Assembly: GCF_000315625.1 (NCBI RefSeq) | Contig: NW_005434515.1 | Span: forward strand, 85,157-131,995 | DNA: 46,839 nt | Direction of reading: 5' to 3' | Source: Guillardia theta CCMP2712 | Taxonomy: Eukaryota; Cryptophyceae; Pyrenomonadales; Geminigeraceae | Shown: positions 8,552 to 19,733 of the stretch, piece after piece | Layout of the letters: the number at the start of each line of letters is the position of its first letter | Numbering within the stretch: position 1 is the first letter of the stretch | The notes under the pieces: model-generated | Database searches by the model: none | What the model was told of the DNA's origin: nothing | Seen by the model: the letters and a program-made list of their open reading frames with translations, nothing else | Position numbers and translations under genes: made by a program

Positions 8552-11396
8552 ATGGACGGCGGAAAGGAGGACAGCAAATCACGGCTTTTGTCTTGTGATA
8601 CCATGCAGGGTCACGATGACACAAGTCAACTCACCGTCATTGAGGAGGTTCAACACAAAATTTTCAGCAGCAATAGCAGCGCTGTCGAAGATGTCGCAAA
8701 CCCCGAGGTAGAGCGCTTGGGCAGGATGATGATACCCCATCTCCTTGAGATCTTGCGATACGACGCGACTTCAGTTGCAGGACAAGAGGAGGGCAATGCA
8801 GAGAAAGAAGAGTCAGAGTCCGAGAGAGAGAGAGAGAACGAAGTCTCTGTTTCCCTCGTTGTCAGTTATTCTCAATCTTCTGCCATGCCGTCTATTCTCA
8901 AAGTTTCTTTGCTTCAACACAAGGGGCCCAACCAAGGCAAAGATGGTCACTCTCAGACCCTTTTGTCCTCCTCGCTGCCGAGCGCGCTTGCCCCTGCTCC
9001 TCTTCAATCTGGAGGCAAAGACTACCATCCATCGCCTCGTTCGCCTCGCTCTCCTCAATCTGCGCATCTCTCCCCGTCAAGGCAGCGGCCGGGCGTGAGT
9101 CCCAGGCACGCGAGGTGAGGGCGGGAGCTCAACTTGTCTCTCTCACACGCACGCAGACCTGCGAGTTGGGGGCTGCGGCACGAAATCGACCTGCAGGTGA
9201 GGGCGATCGCGCGGCATCCGATCCATCTGATCCCTGCTAGCGCAACGGCTCTCTCCTCGATTTTCAAGCTGGAAGCGAGGTTCCTACCCTTCGATCGGCT
9301 CAGCTCGTTCATCCCGGGAGCTCTGGTGAAGGAGGATGTGCGAGATGCAAGACGGTTCTGACGCCTCCCGCAGTCACCTGGAGGATCAAGTTGACGTCTA
9401 TAGGACGCAAGTTCGCCTCCAGGTTCGGGGTGATCGCGCATGACTTGAAGGCGAAGACAGACTGGTGGCTCCTGTCCTCCCCTTCGCTTGTCATCACTCT
9501 GGGCGTGGCAGGTGTCAGAACTCGTGCGGTGGCAGGGCCTGGTACCTGACCTCCCTCGGCTTCTTCAACGGAGCCACTGCCGTCAACGCCGAGAAGATTC
9601 CTCTGCGAGCTCAAGACGTGCTGGGATGTCACCTGACGTGGGGCAGAGACAGAGAGAGAGGGTAAGCAGGCGGGCCCGCGCGCTGGTCGTGAGTCTCGTC
9701 CAGGCGCCTTCGCTTCTCGCTCAACGGGAGGATGCTTCACGCGGAGATCTCCGAGATCCGAGGGCCTGTCTTCTTCGCTTGCCAGCTCCTCAACCGAGGA
9801 GACAGGTGGGCTTGTGTTGGTGACCTCTCGACCTGACGGCCCGGCAGCGTTCAGTTCCTGGCCGAGGAAGTGCAAGAGGTGGAGGACTGCAGGCCTCCTG
9901 TCCAGCAGCAAGATTCTCCACACAGCATCGAGTGCACAACTCAAGACGCAGATAGAGATGCTCCACCCAGACATGAAGACTCAAGCGAGCAAGAAAAAGC
10001 GACATCAGCAGAGCTTGAAATATTGAAGGCAGAGAGAGAATATTACCTGTCAATGATGTCAAGACTTGCAAACGATGTCTCCAAGTGGAAAGACTCTTTG
10101 AACATCTCGAACGTTCAGAAGCAGATCAAAAGCTTGGAGCAGGAAGTAGCTCGCAACAGTATCCGTCAGTCTCAACATGCCAAGGAGATTGCGAGGCACG
10201 CCAACATGAAGAATTATTTGCTGAATCGGATCAAGATGTCTGAGTCAAAGGTGCAGAAATTCATCAACCAGGAGGTTCAACACAAGTTGGCGATGAGCAA
10301 CGACGTGTCGCCGCGTTACAGCAAGTCTGGTCGCCTCCTCTTTCACTCTCCTCTTGACTCCTCAGCCACCTCAAAGACGCCGAGCAGACCTCGGAGGCCC
10401 CGCAGGAAGTCGGAAGAGAAGCATCGTCTAGGTGAGCCATCGCCTGCTGGGCTCGCGCTGAGAGTCGTCAGATGAGTTCCAGCACTTGATCGAGCAGGAG
10501 CGCTCGAGCATGTCGTCGCGGCCGATGAGGTTTGGCTGCACGTTTCCCTCCTGCTCGCTGACGGCTGGGGCAGTGCACGGACGAGGCCGTTGATCAACCC
10601 CTTCGACATGGAGAGGCGCATAGGACAGACGTCAAGAACGCCCGAGGAGAAGAGGATCTTCCGCTTGGCCTCACGGCCTGAGCTCAGCCCCGAGCTGGAG
10701 GACGGCAAGGCAGAGTCGATCACCCACAGCAGGGAGGAGGAGGCAGAAGCTTTCTTGAGGAGCGTCCGCGATGGCGACACCAGCAAGTGCCTCAGTCTTA
10801 TCACCAACGTCAACAGCAGCGAGCAGAGGCAGAGGCTTGCCTCTCAAGCCCTCCCCCTCTGCGTGAAGCATGGCAACGAGGAGCTGTGCAGCAAGTTGGC
10901 CCCCTTGAGCAGCAAGCAGGGGCTGAACCTGTCCTTGTTTTGCGCCGCTCAGTTCGGGCATGTCGGGTTGATGAGACTAGTGGTTGAGTTCGGGGCTGAG
11001 ATCCACGCGAGGAATGCCGACGAGGCGACTCCTCTCATCCTCGCCTCCTTCCACGGCAACTTGGACTGCATCGCCGAGCTGCTTCGAGCTCGAGCTGACG
11101 TGAACGCCTGTGACGCGGACAAGTACACGTCGCTGATGTGGGCTGCCTTCAAGGGGAGGCGAGAAGCTGCAGTCTACCTCATCGAGCACGGGGCGGACAT
11201 GAGCGTCAAGTCCAAGGAAGGGAACTCGGCCCTCACCTACGCGGCATACAGCGGATGCGAGGAGCTCGTTGACTTCATGCTTGATCGAGGGGTGACGGTC
11301 GACAGCAACAGCAGCGGCTTGAGCGCTGCTGACATTGCCGCACGTCAGGGCCACCGAGGAATAGAGGAGAAGATCAGGAGGACACTGGAGTCGTGA
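8552..11396 (+). CDS. SPRY-coiled coil-ankyrin repeat protein
   Basis: A multi-exon plus-strand gene. The first exon starts MDGGKEDSKSRLLSCD at 8552. Exons at about 9170-9860 form a SPRY/B30.2 domain: TWRIKLTSIGRKFASRFGVI, then a WYLTSLGFFNGAT segment, DVLGCHLTW, LRFSLNGRMLHAEI and the diagnostic RGPVFFACQLLNRGDSVQF. A coiled-coil exon follows (about 9990-10300, EKATSAELEILKAEREYYL), then a basic linker. The last exons encode ankyrin repeats (about 10920-11390), for example EATPLILASFHGNLDCIAEL, YTSLMWAAFKGRREAAVYLI and SALTYAAYSGCEELVDFML, ending at the stop 11394-11396. Introns 10432-10471 (40 nt) and 10530-10573 (44 nt) restore frame exactly. SPRY and ankyrin modules both bind proteins, so an adaptor role is likely; no catalytic domain is visible. 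Exon structure between 8.8 and 9.5 kb is uncertain. Confidence 0.65.
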
Positions 11397-11501
11397 CAGA
11401 GAGAAGCCAAGAAAGAGCCGTAGGGGAGAGGGAGGAGAGCAGAGAGGAGTGGGTGTGGAGCTAATTTACAAGTGAAAGAATACAGCGAATCATTTCCAGT
11501 C

Positions 11502-14500
11502 TTAGCGACCTTCGGGAACCTGAAAGCCACACTTCTGACCAGCCTCGTAGATCCTCTCAAGCTCTTCCTCCCACCTCCCCTGCGCCTTGCAGTTGAGGTA
11601 GTGCCTGTACAAATCCATGAGATGAACAAGAAGAAAAGAGGTCAGGTGAGATGCAGACGGAGAGAAGAGAGGGCGAGGAGGGGAGCTGCGTACTGGTAGA
11701 GCAGGAGGGCTGTTCTCGCATCCTCGATGGAGTCATGGACTTCAGACTGAATCTTCTGACTGAGGATGATGTAGGCGAGAAATCTCAAAGACATCTTTCG
11801 GCGATTTGGCAGATGATAAATGTTGACGGTATCCATGATCTACAAGGTGGTTACAAGCCGAGAGCGAGAAAGAATGCGAATAAAACGGCAAGGAGTTTGC
11901 CAACACAAAGAAGATGCAGGTGAGGGGAGGAAAATGGATGAGGAGCAAGCAAGGAGGTACTAACAGAGGGGAAGGGAGAAGGTGAGATCGGAGCAGGAGG
12001 AGGGGACCTGCTCAGGCGGCACCCATATGTTGATGATACGGAAGTCGTTGTTGAGCCCGTGCCCTACGAAGATGTATCCCTTGTCCACCAGGTAGCGCAG
12101 CTTCACGTAGGCGCGCTTGAGAGGGATAAGGTGATGCGGTGACGTGGCAGGATCGAGGTCGCCGGGGAGGAGGCCTGAGAAGCGAGTGAGGTAGTCCATG
12201 ATCTGCTCGGGAGTCTTGATGTAGTCGTCGATCATCGGAGTGCCTGCCAGGCACTGCTCCGCTCCCTTCACCCCAACTGTCGCCTTGCTGTCCAGCGACC
12301 TCACCACTGACACCCTTCCCAAGGACATTCTCCTGCAGGTCAAGTCAGTCGCTGTCCTCCTTCCTGCCCTCCGAGGGACTCACGAAGGTCTGGTGACCAG
12401 GTTGGTCCCATCGATGCGAAGCTCAGTCTCCTCCGCCGTTAGCGCGACAAATTCAGAGTCGATCCCGACGATCATGGAGGACGCAAGTTCTTCTGTGGAC
12501 GGGGGAACAAAGGTAGGAGTCTTGTTGGCGAGGGAAGGGTTGCCGAGGGATCGGTCGTTCTTGTACACGTTCTTGGTGATCGGGTTCACGTACGGTTCAC
12601 CTGGGCAGACCTCGTCGATGTCAACACGGGCGAAGTAGAGCACAGCTGGGGTCCTCCAGGGCTTGAATGTCACCATCTCACGCTGCTCCACCGGCCGCAG
12701 CAGGAAGTCGTTGACAAGCAGCCACGTCGGCCGGTCGACCTCATCCCCCCGCATACCTCGCGAGTCTTCAGGTCTGACGCGCACGTGGGTCACCAGGTGC
12801 CTCCCGTCCTGCGCGTCTCCGTCCCGCCACTCGCGCGCCCCTCCAGCAAACACACACGACACCACCCCCACCAGCTCGTAGACCCCACCCCCCTCCTGCC
12901 CCCCCTCCTTCCCTCCTTCCCCCCTCGTCACGCGATAGCGTCCTTCCTCTGCGTCGAAGCGCAAAGAGATCTTGAGCGGGAGCCACTCGCTCCCCGACCC
13001 ATCCTCCGCTCCCTCCTCGGCTTCTTGCCTCCGCCCTCTGTAGAGCTCAGCCCCAGGCGCGTAAGGCGTCTCTAGCCCCGAGTCGATAGACAACACGTTG
13101 GGGAGCGAGACCATGCTCCTCCTCACCTGGCAGCAAGTCACCTGCTTCCTCTGCCCCTCCCCTCTGCTTCCTCTGCCCCTCCCTCTGCTTCCTCTGCCCC
13201 TCCCCTCTGCTTCCTCTGCCCCTCCCCTCTGCTTCCTCTGCCCCTCCCCTCTTCTTCCTCTGGCCCTCCCCTCTGCTTCCTCTGGCCCTCCCCTCTGCTT
13301 CCTCTGGCCCTCCCCTCTGCTTCCTCTGGCCCTCCCATCTGTTTCCTCCCGCTAGACACCTTAGTCGGACGGTACTGCTTGGCAGCATCGCTCCAAGCTC
13401 GGGTAGTCTGCAACGACCGTCAGCAAAGCTTCTCTTCGCTGTCGCCACTTGCCTGCTCGGAGCACAGGGAAGACTCGAGAATCTGCTCGAATGTGGGCCG
13501 TGAGTCCGACGACTTCTCCTCCTCTTGCGGCTTCGGATACGACAGGCGCCACTGAAACTCTCTCGTCTCCTGCGTGGATCCTCCCTGAAAGAGTTTTTCA
13601 GAGGAGGGTATGATGGAGGAAGAGACGGTAAGGGGAGGAACGGGAGCAGGCGGGAGAGGAGAAGGTCATAGCTTACCGAGTCATCGTTGGGTAGGAATGT
13701 GGCAGTCCGGCGCATGTTGGCGCCGAATACGAGATCGATCGCGGAGGGAAAGTCTCGGACAGTCATCTCCTTGTTCATCTACCTCTGTGTCAGCGGCACC
13801 CTCTCATCACTTCTCCTCCTTGACCTGCTCGAGCACAAAGCGATTGAGATTCTGAATGCGCTTGAGCAGCTCCTTGTCTGAACCCTCCCGCACCACAAAT
13901 GCCGTAGCCGTTGACCGATCGAGAAGTTCCAAGCGAGAGGCCTCGGGCAGTTGACTGAGGCAAAGTGAGGAAAGGAGAGCGAGAGCATGAGAGAAGGGAG
14001 TGAAGTGGTTCAGACGCGGTTCAGAGGGCTGAGAGCCGTCAAGACCTGAAAGCTCTCAGGAAGTTGGTCGCCTGGCAGCAGACGCCGCGGGAGTTCTGAA
14101 TCATATGGAAGAGGAAGCCCAACTCGTCGGAAAGACAAACCTGAAGAAGCAGTGAGAAGATGGAAGAGAGTAAAACGTTCGGGACAAATTCTAGAGGCAA
14201 AGCACGAAAGTAGGTAACAAAGAAGACACTGCTGCGAAGATGATTGAAGAGTTGAGGAAAAGAGGGAAGAGAGAGAAGAAAAAGAAGAAAGAGCAGAGAA
14301 ATTAACAGGCAAGAGGAGAAAGGAAGGAGTAAACGATAGATTCGAAGGAGAACAAGGATGGGAAGAAGCGAAGAATCAAAGCAGGCGGGCGGGAGTTTGA
14401 GGACCTCTTTGGATGATAGATGATTGAGAACTCTAGAGCGCAGCTGGTAGTTGAAAAACATGGTATGAATCCAGGCGTTCGCATAGCTGTTGGGAATTGT

Positions 14501-17093
14501 GTTCTCAAGACCCCCGAATTTCGTGCTGTTGTAATGCTTGAAGGGAAAATCCTTTGTGCCAAGTCAATTTCTTTTCCTCTTCCTTCCTCTTTCAACCCCC
14601 CCCCCCCCCGTGCCTTTGCTTTTCGTCCTCTTCGCTCTATCTTTTTCACCTCTATTCCCAACTTGCCGAACTTGATCTCTCGACGGCAATAGTCCCTGAA
14701 AATCCAAGTCAACCTTTCCGATTTGTCAAACGTCTTGACGCACTTAGGGACTGAGTTCCACAGCTCTCGCGATCTTGAGAAGGTCTTCTCGTTGTCATCG
14801 ATCCTCTGCCACCCACGTCATCCCTCAATCTCATCAAGTGATTCCTTTGATTACTTCGTGAGTCAACAACGGGAGCGACGAGAGGTCATTGGTTCCACGT
14901 AGCCTTGCAAGGGCTCCAGGAGGAAGGCCGCGCTGCTGCTGCCCTCGTTTGATCCCTGGATTGGTCGCATAGCCCACAAAATCTTTATCCGTCACCTACA
15001 GAACCAGAACAGATAAATTCCCATTCTCTTGCCCGCACTTTGCAGGCTCACCATGGCCATGAACTCTGAGTCAATTTGAAGAGGAGCAGCACAGGGTGGC
15101 AGTACGACCGGCGGCCAGTCACTGAGCAGCGGCTGCTCGTCTTCCTCCTCCACTTGGAGCGGTGCCAGCGACAAGCTTGTTTCCTGCGTTGCGAGATCAC
15201 AATGTGAGGTTGAAGCTCTTGTTCCTCACTTCCACCCAGCCCTCCGTGTAGGTTGACACGACAGGTTCAGGGAGTACCGTCGGCAGCGACACTCCGATGG
15301 GGTTGACAGAGACAGGAGCGCCGACAGCAGCTGCTTTTGCTGTCGTTCCAGTAAATCCTTACCCTCCATTTCGCTCCTCTCTCCACCTGACGCTGCCGCC
15401 TGGTCCACCCACAAGGAAATTCTACCTCCCGCGTCTCCAAATATGAGCATCTGCGCACATCAAATTGACATCAGCTGCTGCTCTACAGGGTCATGAGGGA
15501 AGCTTACCTCGCCAGACGGGCTGACGTCCATGGCGTTCAATCCATTGCACTCGACCTGACGAGAGGTGAGGAGGAGGGCGATGACGCGATGACTCGCCTG
15601 CAGGACTGGGGGGACAGCAAACAAGCCTCCGACATCGCAGAGTTGGAAAACACCAGACTGGCAGAGAGACTGAGCACGAGATTATCTAAAAGATCAAGAA
15701 AACCTGACTGGCGGCAATGAGGGTGCAGGAAAATCTGTTACATTACAAGACGTGAGGAGACATGAAAGGAGAGACGAGTAGGAGAGCGATGCATTAAGAC
15801 AGGGAGAAAAGGGAGGGGATTGGCTTGCCTCGGGTTGTATGACAGGAAGGAAGGGCCATGTGGGAAGGGAATGGCCGCAAGGGGGCGAGGATGACGACGG
15901 AGATCGAAAACTTTGATGGCAGGCTCAACTGTCAAGGAGCCGCGGAAGACTGTCGTCCCGCACGTCACTACCAGATCTCCCCGCACATCCAGAGCAGTGA
16001 CAGGGCCCGCGTGCGCAAGCAGAGAGTGCTGGAGCGCGAGGGATCGCGGGTCTCGGAACTGAAGGTGACCGTCAAGGAAGGAGCAAGTCAGGTAGCGGGA
16101 GGTCTTGAGGAAAGTCACCCCCTCAAGGTCCATCTCTGTGCCAGTCACCACCGTAGCATGCACCAGGTCCATCATCGTCAGCAGCCTGCTATGCCCTCCC
16201 ACAACCAGCCCAGCGCCAGTAGGCAGCAAGTCCATACATAGTAGTCCGCGTGCTTGAGGAAGGGCAGGAAGAGTGAGCATGGGAACGGGTGAGCGGTTAT
16301 GAAGGCACACAGCATCGTCTGAGAGGGAAAGAACGCCATGTACCACCGGGAGGATCTGCCTGACCGGCGACGAAAATGCTCTCGCTTGACAGATTCGACG
16401 GAGAGAAAACGACGGGAAAGCTAGTGGAAACTCTTCTTGATCCTGATCCATAGGAGACACGAGGAAGGAGGAGAGCCAGCCCGCTGTTGTTCCGATCCAC
16501 ACAAGCTCTTCGGTCGGATCGAAAGCCATGCTCGCGATCTCTCCCAAGGTCGCATCACCTGCTGCTGCTGCCTCTGCCACCTCAGCCCAACCCTCTTCCT
16601 CTACCAACCCTCTCTCCTCAGCTGCAACATCGCCGTCGTCATACTCTGTCTCATCCACGAAGTCTGTCTCTCTCTCACCATGAAATCCCTCGCCTTGACT
16701 GTAACCCCCAGGAATGAACTCATGCGCGTCCGGCATCAGGCTACTTGGTACGAACTCTGCTGTCTCTGCATTGTAGCCTGGGACGAATGCACTTGCCTCC
16801 ACCCGGAAGCCACCGATCACTCTCCTCTCTGCCGCTTCTCCATCGGCTATGCCGTAGCTCCCCGCTTCCTGCTCTCCTTTCCCTCCAACTTGTCCAGTGC
16901 TAGTTGCCACGACGCCTTGTAGCACACCGTCTCTTCCATTTCCATCTCTCCTTTCTCCTCCCCTCTCTCCTTTCTCCTCCCCTCTCTCCCCTCTCACTTC
17001 TTCTCTTATCTTCTCTTCTCTTTCTTCTTCTCTCTCTTCTCTCATCGCTCGCGGCACAAACTCGGCGGTTGTCGCCCGCAGCGTTCGCGCCAT
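11502..17093 (-). CDS. PAN2: PAN2, catalytic subunit of the PAN2-PAN3 poly(A) nuclease
   Basis: A multi-exon gene covering every PAN2 module. After an acidic/basic N-terminus a WD40 region starts near residue 190 ([20 protein letters not shown]) and includes [19 protein letters not shown] and [15 protein letters not shown]. The inactive ubiquitin-hydrolase-like region follows ([37 protein letters not shown]...[10 protein letters not shown]). The DEDDh exonuclease shows [19 protein letters not shown] (about 12.45 kb), [34 protein letters not shown] and [15 protein letters not shown] (about 11.72 kb), so all acidic residues and the His are present. The last exon ends at TAA 11502-11504. I chose the ATG at 17093; one at 17156 would run through the G-rich promoter-like block. 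PAN2 trims mRNA poly(A) tails in the cytoplasm. Oddities are four PAM2-like motifs before the WD40 domain and a GC-AG intron (15735-15828). Confidence 0.9.
13147..13345. repeat. 22-bp minisatellite inside a PAN2 intron
   Basis: About nine to ten copies of a unit close to CCTCTGCCCCTCCCCTCTGC plus two bases, with a shift from TGCCCC to TGGCCC in the last four copies. It lies between the PAN2 exon encoding the VLSIDSG segment (ending about 13120) and the preceding exon near 13370. On the transcribed (minus) strand it is purine-rich. Coding frames through it give only Gly/Glu/Arg-rich repeats, so it is taken as intronic. Confidence 0.8.
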
Positions 17094-17099
17094 TCCTCT

Positions 17100-17424
17100 C
17101 CCCGCCTGGCCACCCCACCTTACTCGATGGACCCCTACCCACAAAATGTCATTCACATTGCTGCATTGGAGGGGTGAGGGTCCTCACAAAATCAGGGTGG
17201 TAGACAGGTTGGAGTGACAAAGGAGCTAGAGGGGGTAGGGGTGAGGACCCATTTCGACTTTTTGGGGTGGGGTGATGGATCCGAGGGGGTATTCATACCA
17301 TGAAAGTTCTCTATCGAGTACTGGTAGTAGATTGTTTAGAAAATGTTCAGGGGGTGGATACTTTGTAGATCGGGTAGTCATTTTTGTGGTGGGGGTAGGG
17401 GTGGGGCCGTGGTGTATCGTCGGG
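17100..17424. promoter_or_regulatory. Bidirectional promoter region between PAN2 and the membrane-protein gene
   Basis: The gap between the divergent starts at 17093 (-) and 17425 (+) holds the densest cluster of the recurrent motif: CTACCCACAAAATG on one side, then GGGGGTAGGGGTGAGGACCC, GGGGTGGGGTGATGG, GGGGGTATTC, GGGGGTGG and GGTGGGGGTAGGGGTGGGG. Both strands are served, so a bidirectional promoter is the simplest reading. A plus-strand frame is open through this stretch back to 17272, but its translation is not protein-like. Confidence 0.5.
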
Positions 17425-18351
17425 ATGCGGCGGCGAGCGATGGCGGTGACTAGAGTGGAGCGCGAGGAGGAGGAGGAGGAGAGGCTGATGAGCCTCGGAG
17501 GAGGAAAGCAGAAGCATCTGAAGCGAGTTGTCAGGCAAGGGTGGATGCAAGCTCCTCTCACCTTCGTTGGATTGCTGCTTCCCATTGCTGCCTTTCGAGG
17601 AATGCTCCTGCTCCCCTCTTCTGCTCCACCCTTTCCTCTCCCCATGTGCTTGAGAGCAGCTGCTGGCCTTTTCTCTGCATTTTTATGGGAGGGATTCTCC
17701 ATGGAAACGAAATGGCCAGGAGGGGGAAGATGGTTTTCATACATTCTTGTGACGTTTCTCACTGCATTAGGAGACTTCATGGTGCTTTGGGGTCATGCAG
17801 GTGACATACGGGGTTTACAGCTTCAACCTCTGCACCTTCTCATGTTAGCACCATTTTTGGGACTTCTCGGAGCAGCAGGCGATATGGTCTGGCCGTGGGT
17901 ATGCTACAAGCAGGGCATGATCGATTCGGCTCACCCTCCCACACCGTTATCTGGTGAAGTCGACTTGTACTCTAGCCCTTACAGCACAGTCCCGGACACT
18001 CGCGCCATGCTGGGACATCTTCTGGTCTTCGTACGACTGATGAACATGGTGCTCGTGGGCCCTCTCATGGAAGCGCTGTTCTTCCAGGGGTTCGTCTTCG
18101 CGCAAGTGCAAAGTTTGCTGCAACACCTTACCCTTAGCTGCCTCGTTACAGGTGGTTTGTGGTCTACGCACAAGATGAATTATCACGGAGAAATCCTTCT
18201 CAGACTTGTCTTTGGCGTTTCTGTCTGTTTTCTTGCCTCGAGGCTCCCCGATCAATCGCTTCTCTTCTTCTTCCTCTCCTTGGCCTCTCGCAACTTTGTG
18301 GCTTTCATCAGGGCCGTTATCCGACGCAAGTGGTACATGTGGGTGGTATGA
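17425..18351 (+). CDS. Multi-pass membrane protein, CPBP/CAAX-protease-like with degenerate motifs
   Basis: A single-exon frame of about 308 residues from the ATG at 17425 to the stop at 18349-18351. A basic, Glu-rich N-terminus (MRRRAMAVTRVEREEEEE) is followed by about six to seven hydrophobic segments. The segment VGPLMEALFFQGFVFAQVQS resembles motif 1 of the CPBP (Abi/CAAX endopeptidase-like) family, normally EExxxR, but here the second Glu is Ala and the Arg is Gln. A later GGLWSTHKM could be the FxxxH motif 2. If the family call is right, the protein is probably a catalytically dead or divergent member. It shares a bidirectional promoter region with PAN2. An earlier ATG (17272) lies inside the G-rich motif cluster and is not favoured. 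The membrane assignment is firm and the family assignment weak. Confidence 0.6.
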   Translation: MRRRAMAVTRVEREEEEEERLMSLGGGKQKHLKRVVRQGWMQAPLTFVGLLLPIAAFRGMLLLPSSAPPFPLPMCLRAAAGLFSAFLWEGFSMETKWPGGGRWFSYILVTFLTALGDFMVLWGHAGDIRGLQLQPLHLLMLAPFLGLLGAAGDMVWPWVCYKQGMIDSAHPPTPLSGEVDLYSSPYSTVPDTRAMLGHLLVFVRLMNMVLVGPLMEALFFQGFVFAQVQSLLQHLTLSCLVTGGLWSTHKMNYHGEILLRLVFGVSVCFLASRLPDQSLLFFFLSLASRNFVAFIRAVIRRKWYMWVV

Positions 18352-19357
18352 CACCAACCATCATGGTATGGCGAGGGAGGCAGGAGAGGGAGGAGGCGAG
18401 GGAGTCGACAGCTCTGCTCTCCCCGGCTTTAGCGCAACGGGCGGCATTTGGACTTTCTTGCAAGTTGCATCCTGTACGGCCGCACGCGCCCTACGATTGA
18501 GCCTCGGAACATCCGATCATCCGCCGATCATCAGTCGCGGCGGCGGGGCCCCGACGACCTGCCCGACGACCGTCTGGCAGGCTGCTTTCTGCTGCCGCAG
18601 CCCAAGCCTTCGGCTGAGGAGTCACGACGGGGAGGCCTGGGGGAGCCTGTGCTCAGTCGGTCACCCGGTCAACTTCACGGTCCTGAAGACTCGGTGCGGC
18701 GCCTTTGATGGGGCCAGTGGCACTGCGCAGGCTGGCCGCCCCGCCGCGGCCGGTGAGTCCCGTTCCTCCGAACTGTGAGTGAATCCAGGAATCACTGCCG
18801 GTGACGCCGCGTGAGTTACCGTCTAGTGGCAGACTGCTTGAACTTGATCAGCGGCGCCGCGGGCCTTCAACTTACTAAGTTAGGCTTTCCGTGGCACAGC
18901 ATCAGGCATACTACATGAGAGAATCATGCAATATACGTGATGCTGGAACCTCATACAAGTGCAGCATGACCTTTGCATGCGCATCCGATCTTCATTCTGT
19001 CCTCATTGCATGTCTACCTCATGAACTTGAATGCATCGGTGGAACAAATTTCTAACAGTTGAAAAAAAGAGTGGGTTGTGGTACAAATTGATAACTGGAG
19101 TCTTGAACTGGGGTCACCTATGGATTTAACCTAGATCTTAACCCCTTTCTCCAGGTTAACTAAAGTGGGCACACTACGCTACGCTATTCAGAAGGACATC
19201 CATAAAACCCCTACTGCTGCCGACGACAAGATTCAGGTGCCCGGGATGGACGCGGCGGCCCGGGCCGCGGGCCGAGTTAAGGCCGTCACTAGTAAACTTT
19301 GAAAAGACCATCGGTTCTTTCGATTTAAACCGACTCGAATTTTTTAAGTCCACACAT

Positions 19358-19360
<3 letters not shown>
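18352..19360. other. Intergenic region with GC-rich blocks, no gene seen
   Basis: No convincing coding exon or RNA gene is visible. Two GC-rich stretches (18480-18860 and 19230-19290) share the GGCCCGG / CCGCGGCC word style of the block at 7862-8215. Between them lies plain AT-balanced sequence. I looked for tRNA cloverleafs and spliceosomal RNA signatures by eye and found none. Confidence 0.4.

Positions 19361-19408
<48 letters not shown>
19361..19408. repeat. Dinucleotide repeat (GA)n
   Basis: A run of about 23 GA units, followed by a longer purine-rich stretch to about 19500. It sits in the upstream region of the thymidylate kinase gene. Confidence 0.95.
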
Positions 19409-19411
<3 letters not shown>

Positions 19412-19733
19412 AAGAGGAAACGGAAGGAGGAGGGGGGAGGAGGAAGGAGAAAGGGGAAGGGGGGATGGGAAGGAAGAAGAGGAAGAGGAAAGAGGAAGGG
19501 ATGTCTGGGGCTGAGAGAGGAGAGTCAGTTACCGAGTAACAGCTGCCTCACAGGAAGGGATGCGCATCAGTCTTTGCCTGCCTTCCATCCTCAACTTTGC
19601 TCATCTTTGCTTGGATCACTCCCTCGGGCTCGACAGATCTGCATGCCAGGCTGCAGGCAGGTGGACCAGCCGGGTCGTTTCTGCTCATCCTTCCTTGAAC
19701 AATGCCATGGCCACGCGCAGGTAAAGGGTTCGA

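Noticed and set aside
9309-9974. 221-codon minus-strand open frame
   Set aside because: The plus strand here encodes a recognisable SPRY domain in frame-compatible exons; the minus frame is a shadow.
17272-17424. Upstream ATG of the membrane-protein frame
   Set aside because: The extra N-terminal sequence is encoded by the G-rich promoter-like motif cluster and reads as Gly/Val/Ser-rich noise.
18480-18870. Possible structured RNA or rRNA fragment in the GC-rich block
   Set aside because: No recognisable rRNA, tRNA or spliceosomal RNA core was seen; base composition alone is not evidence.
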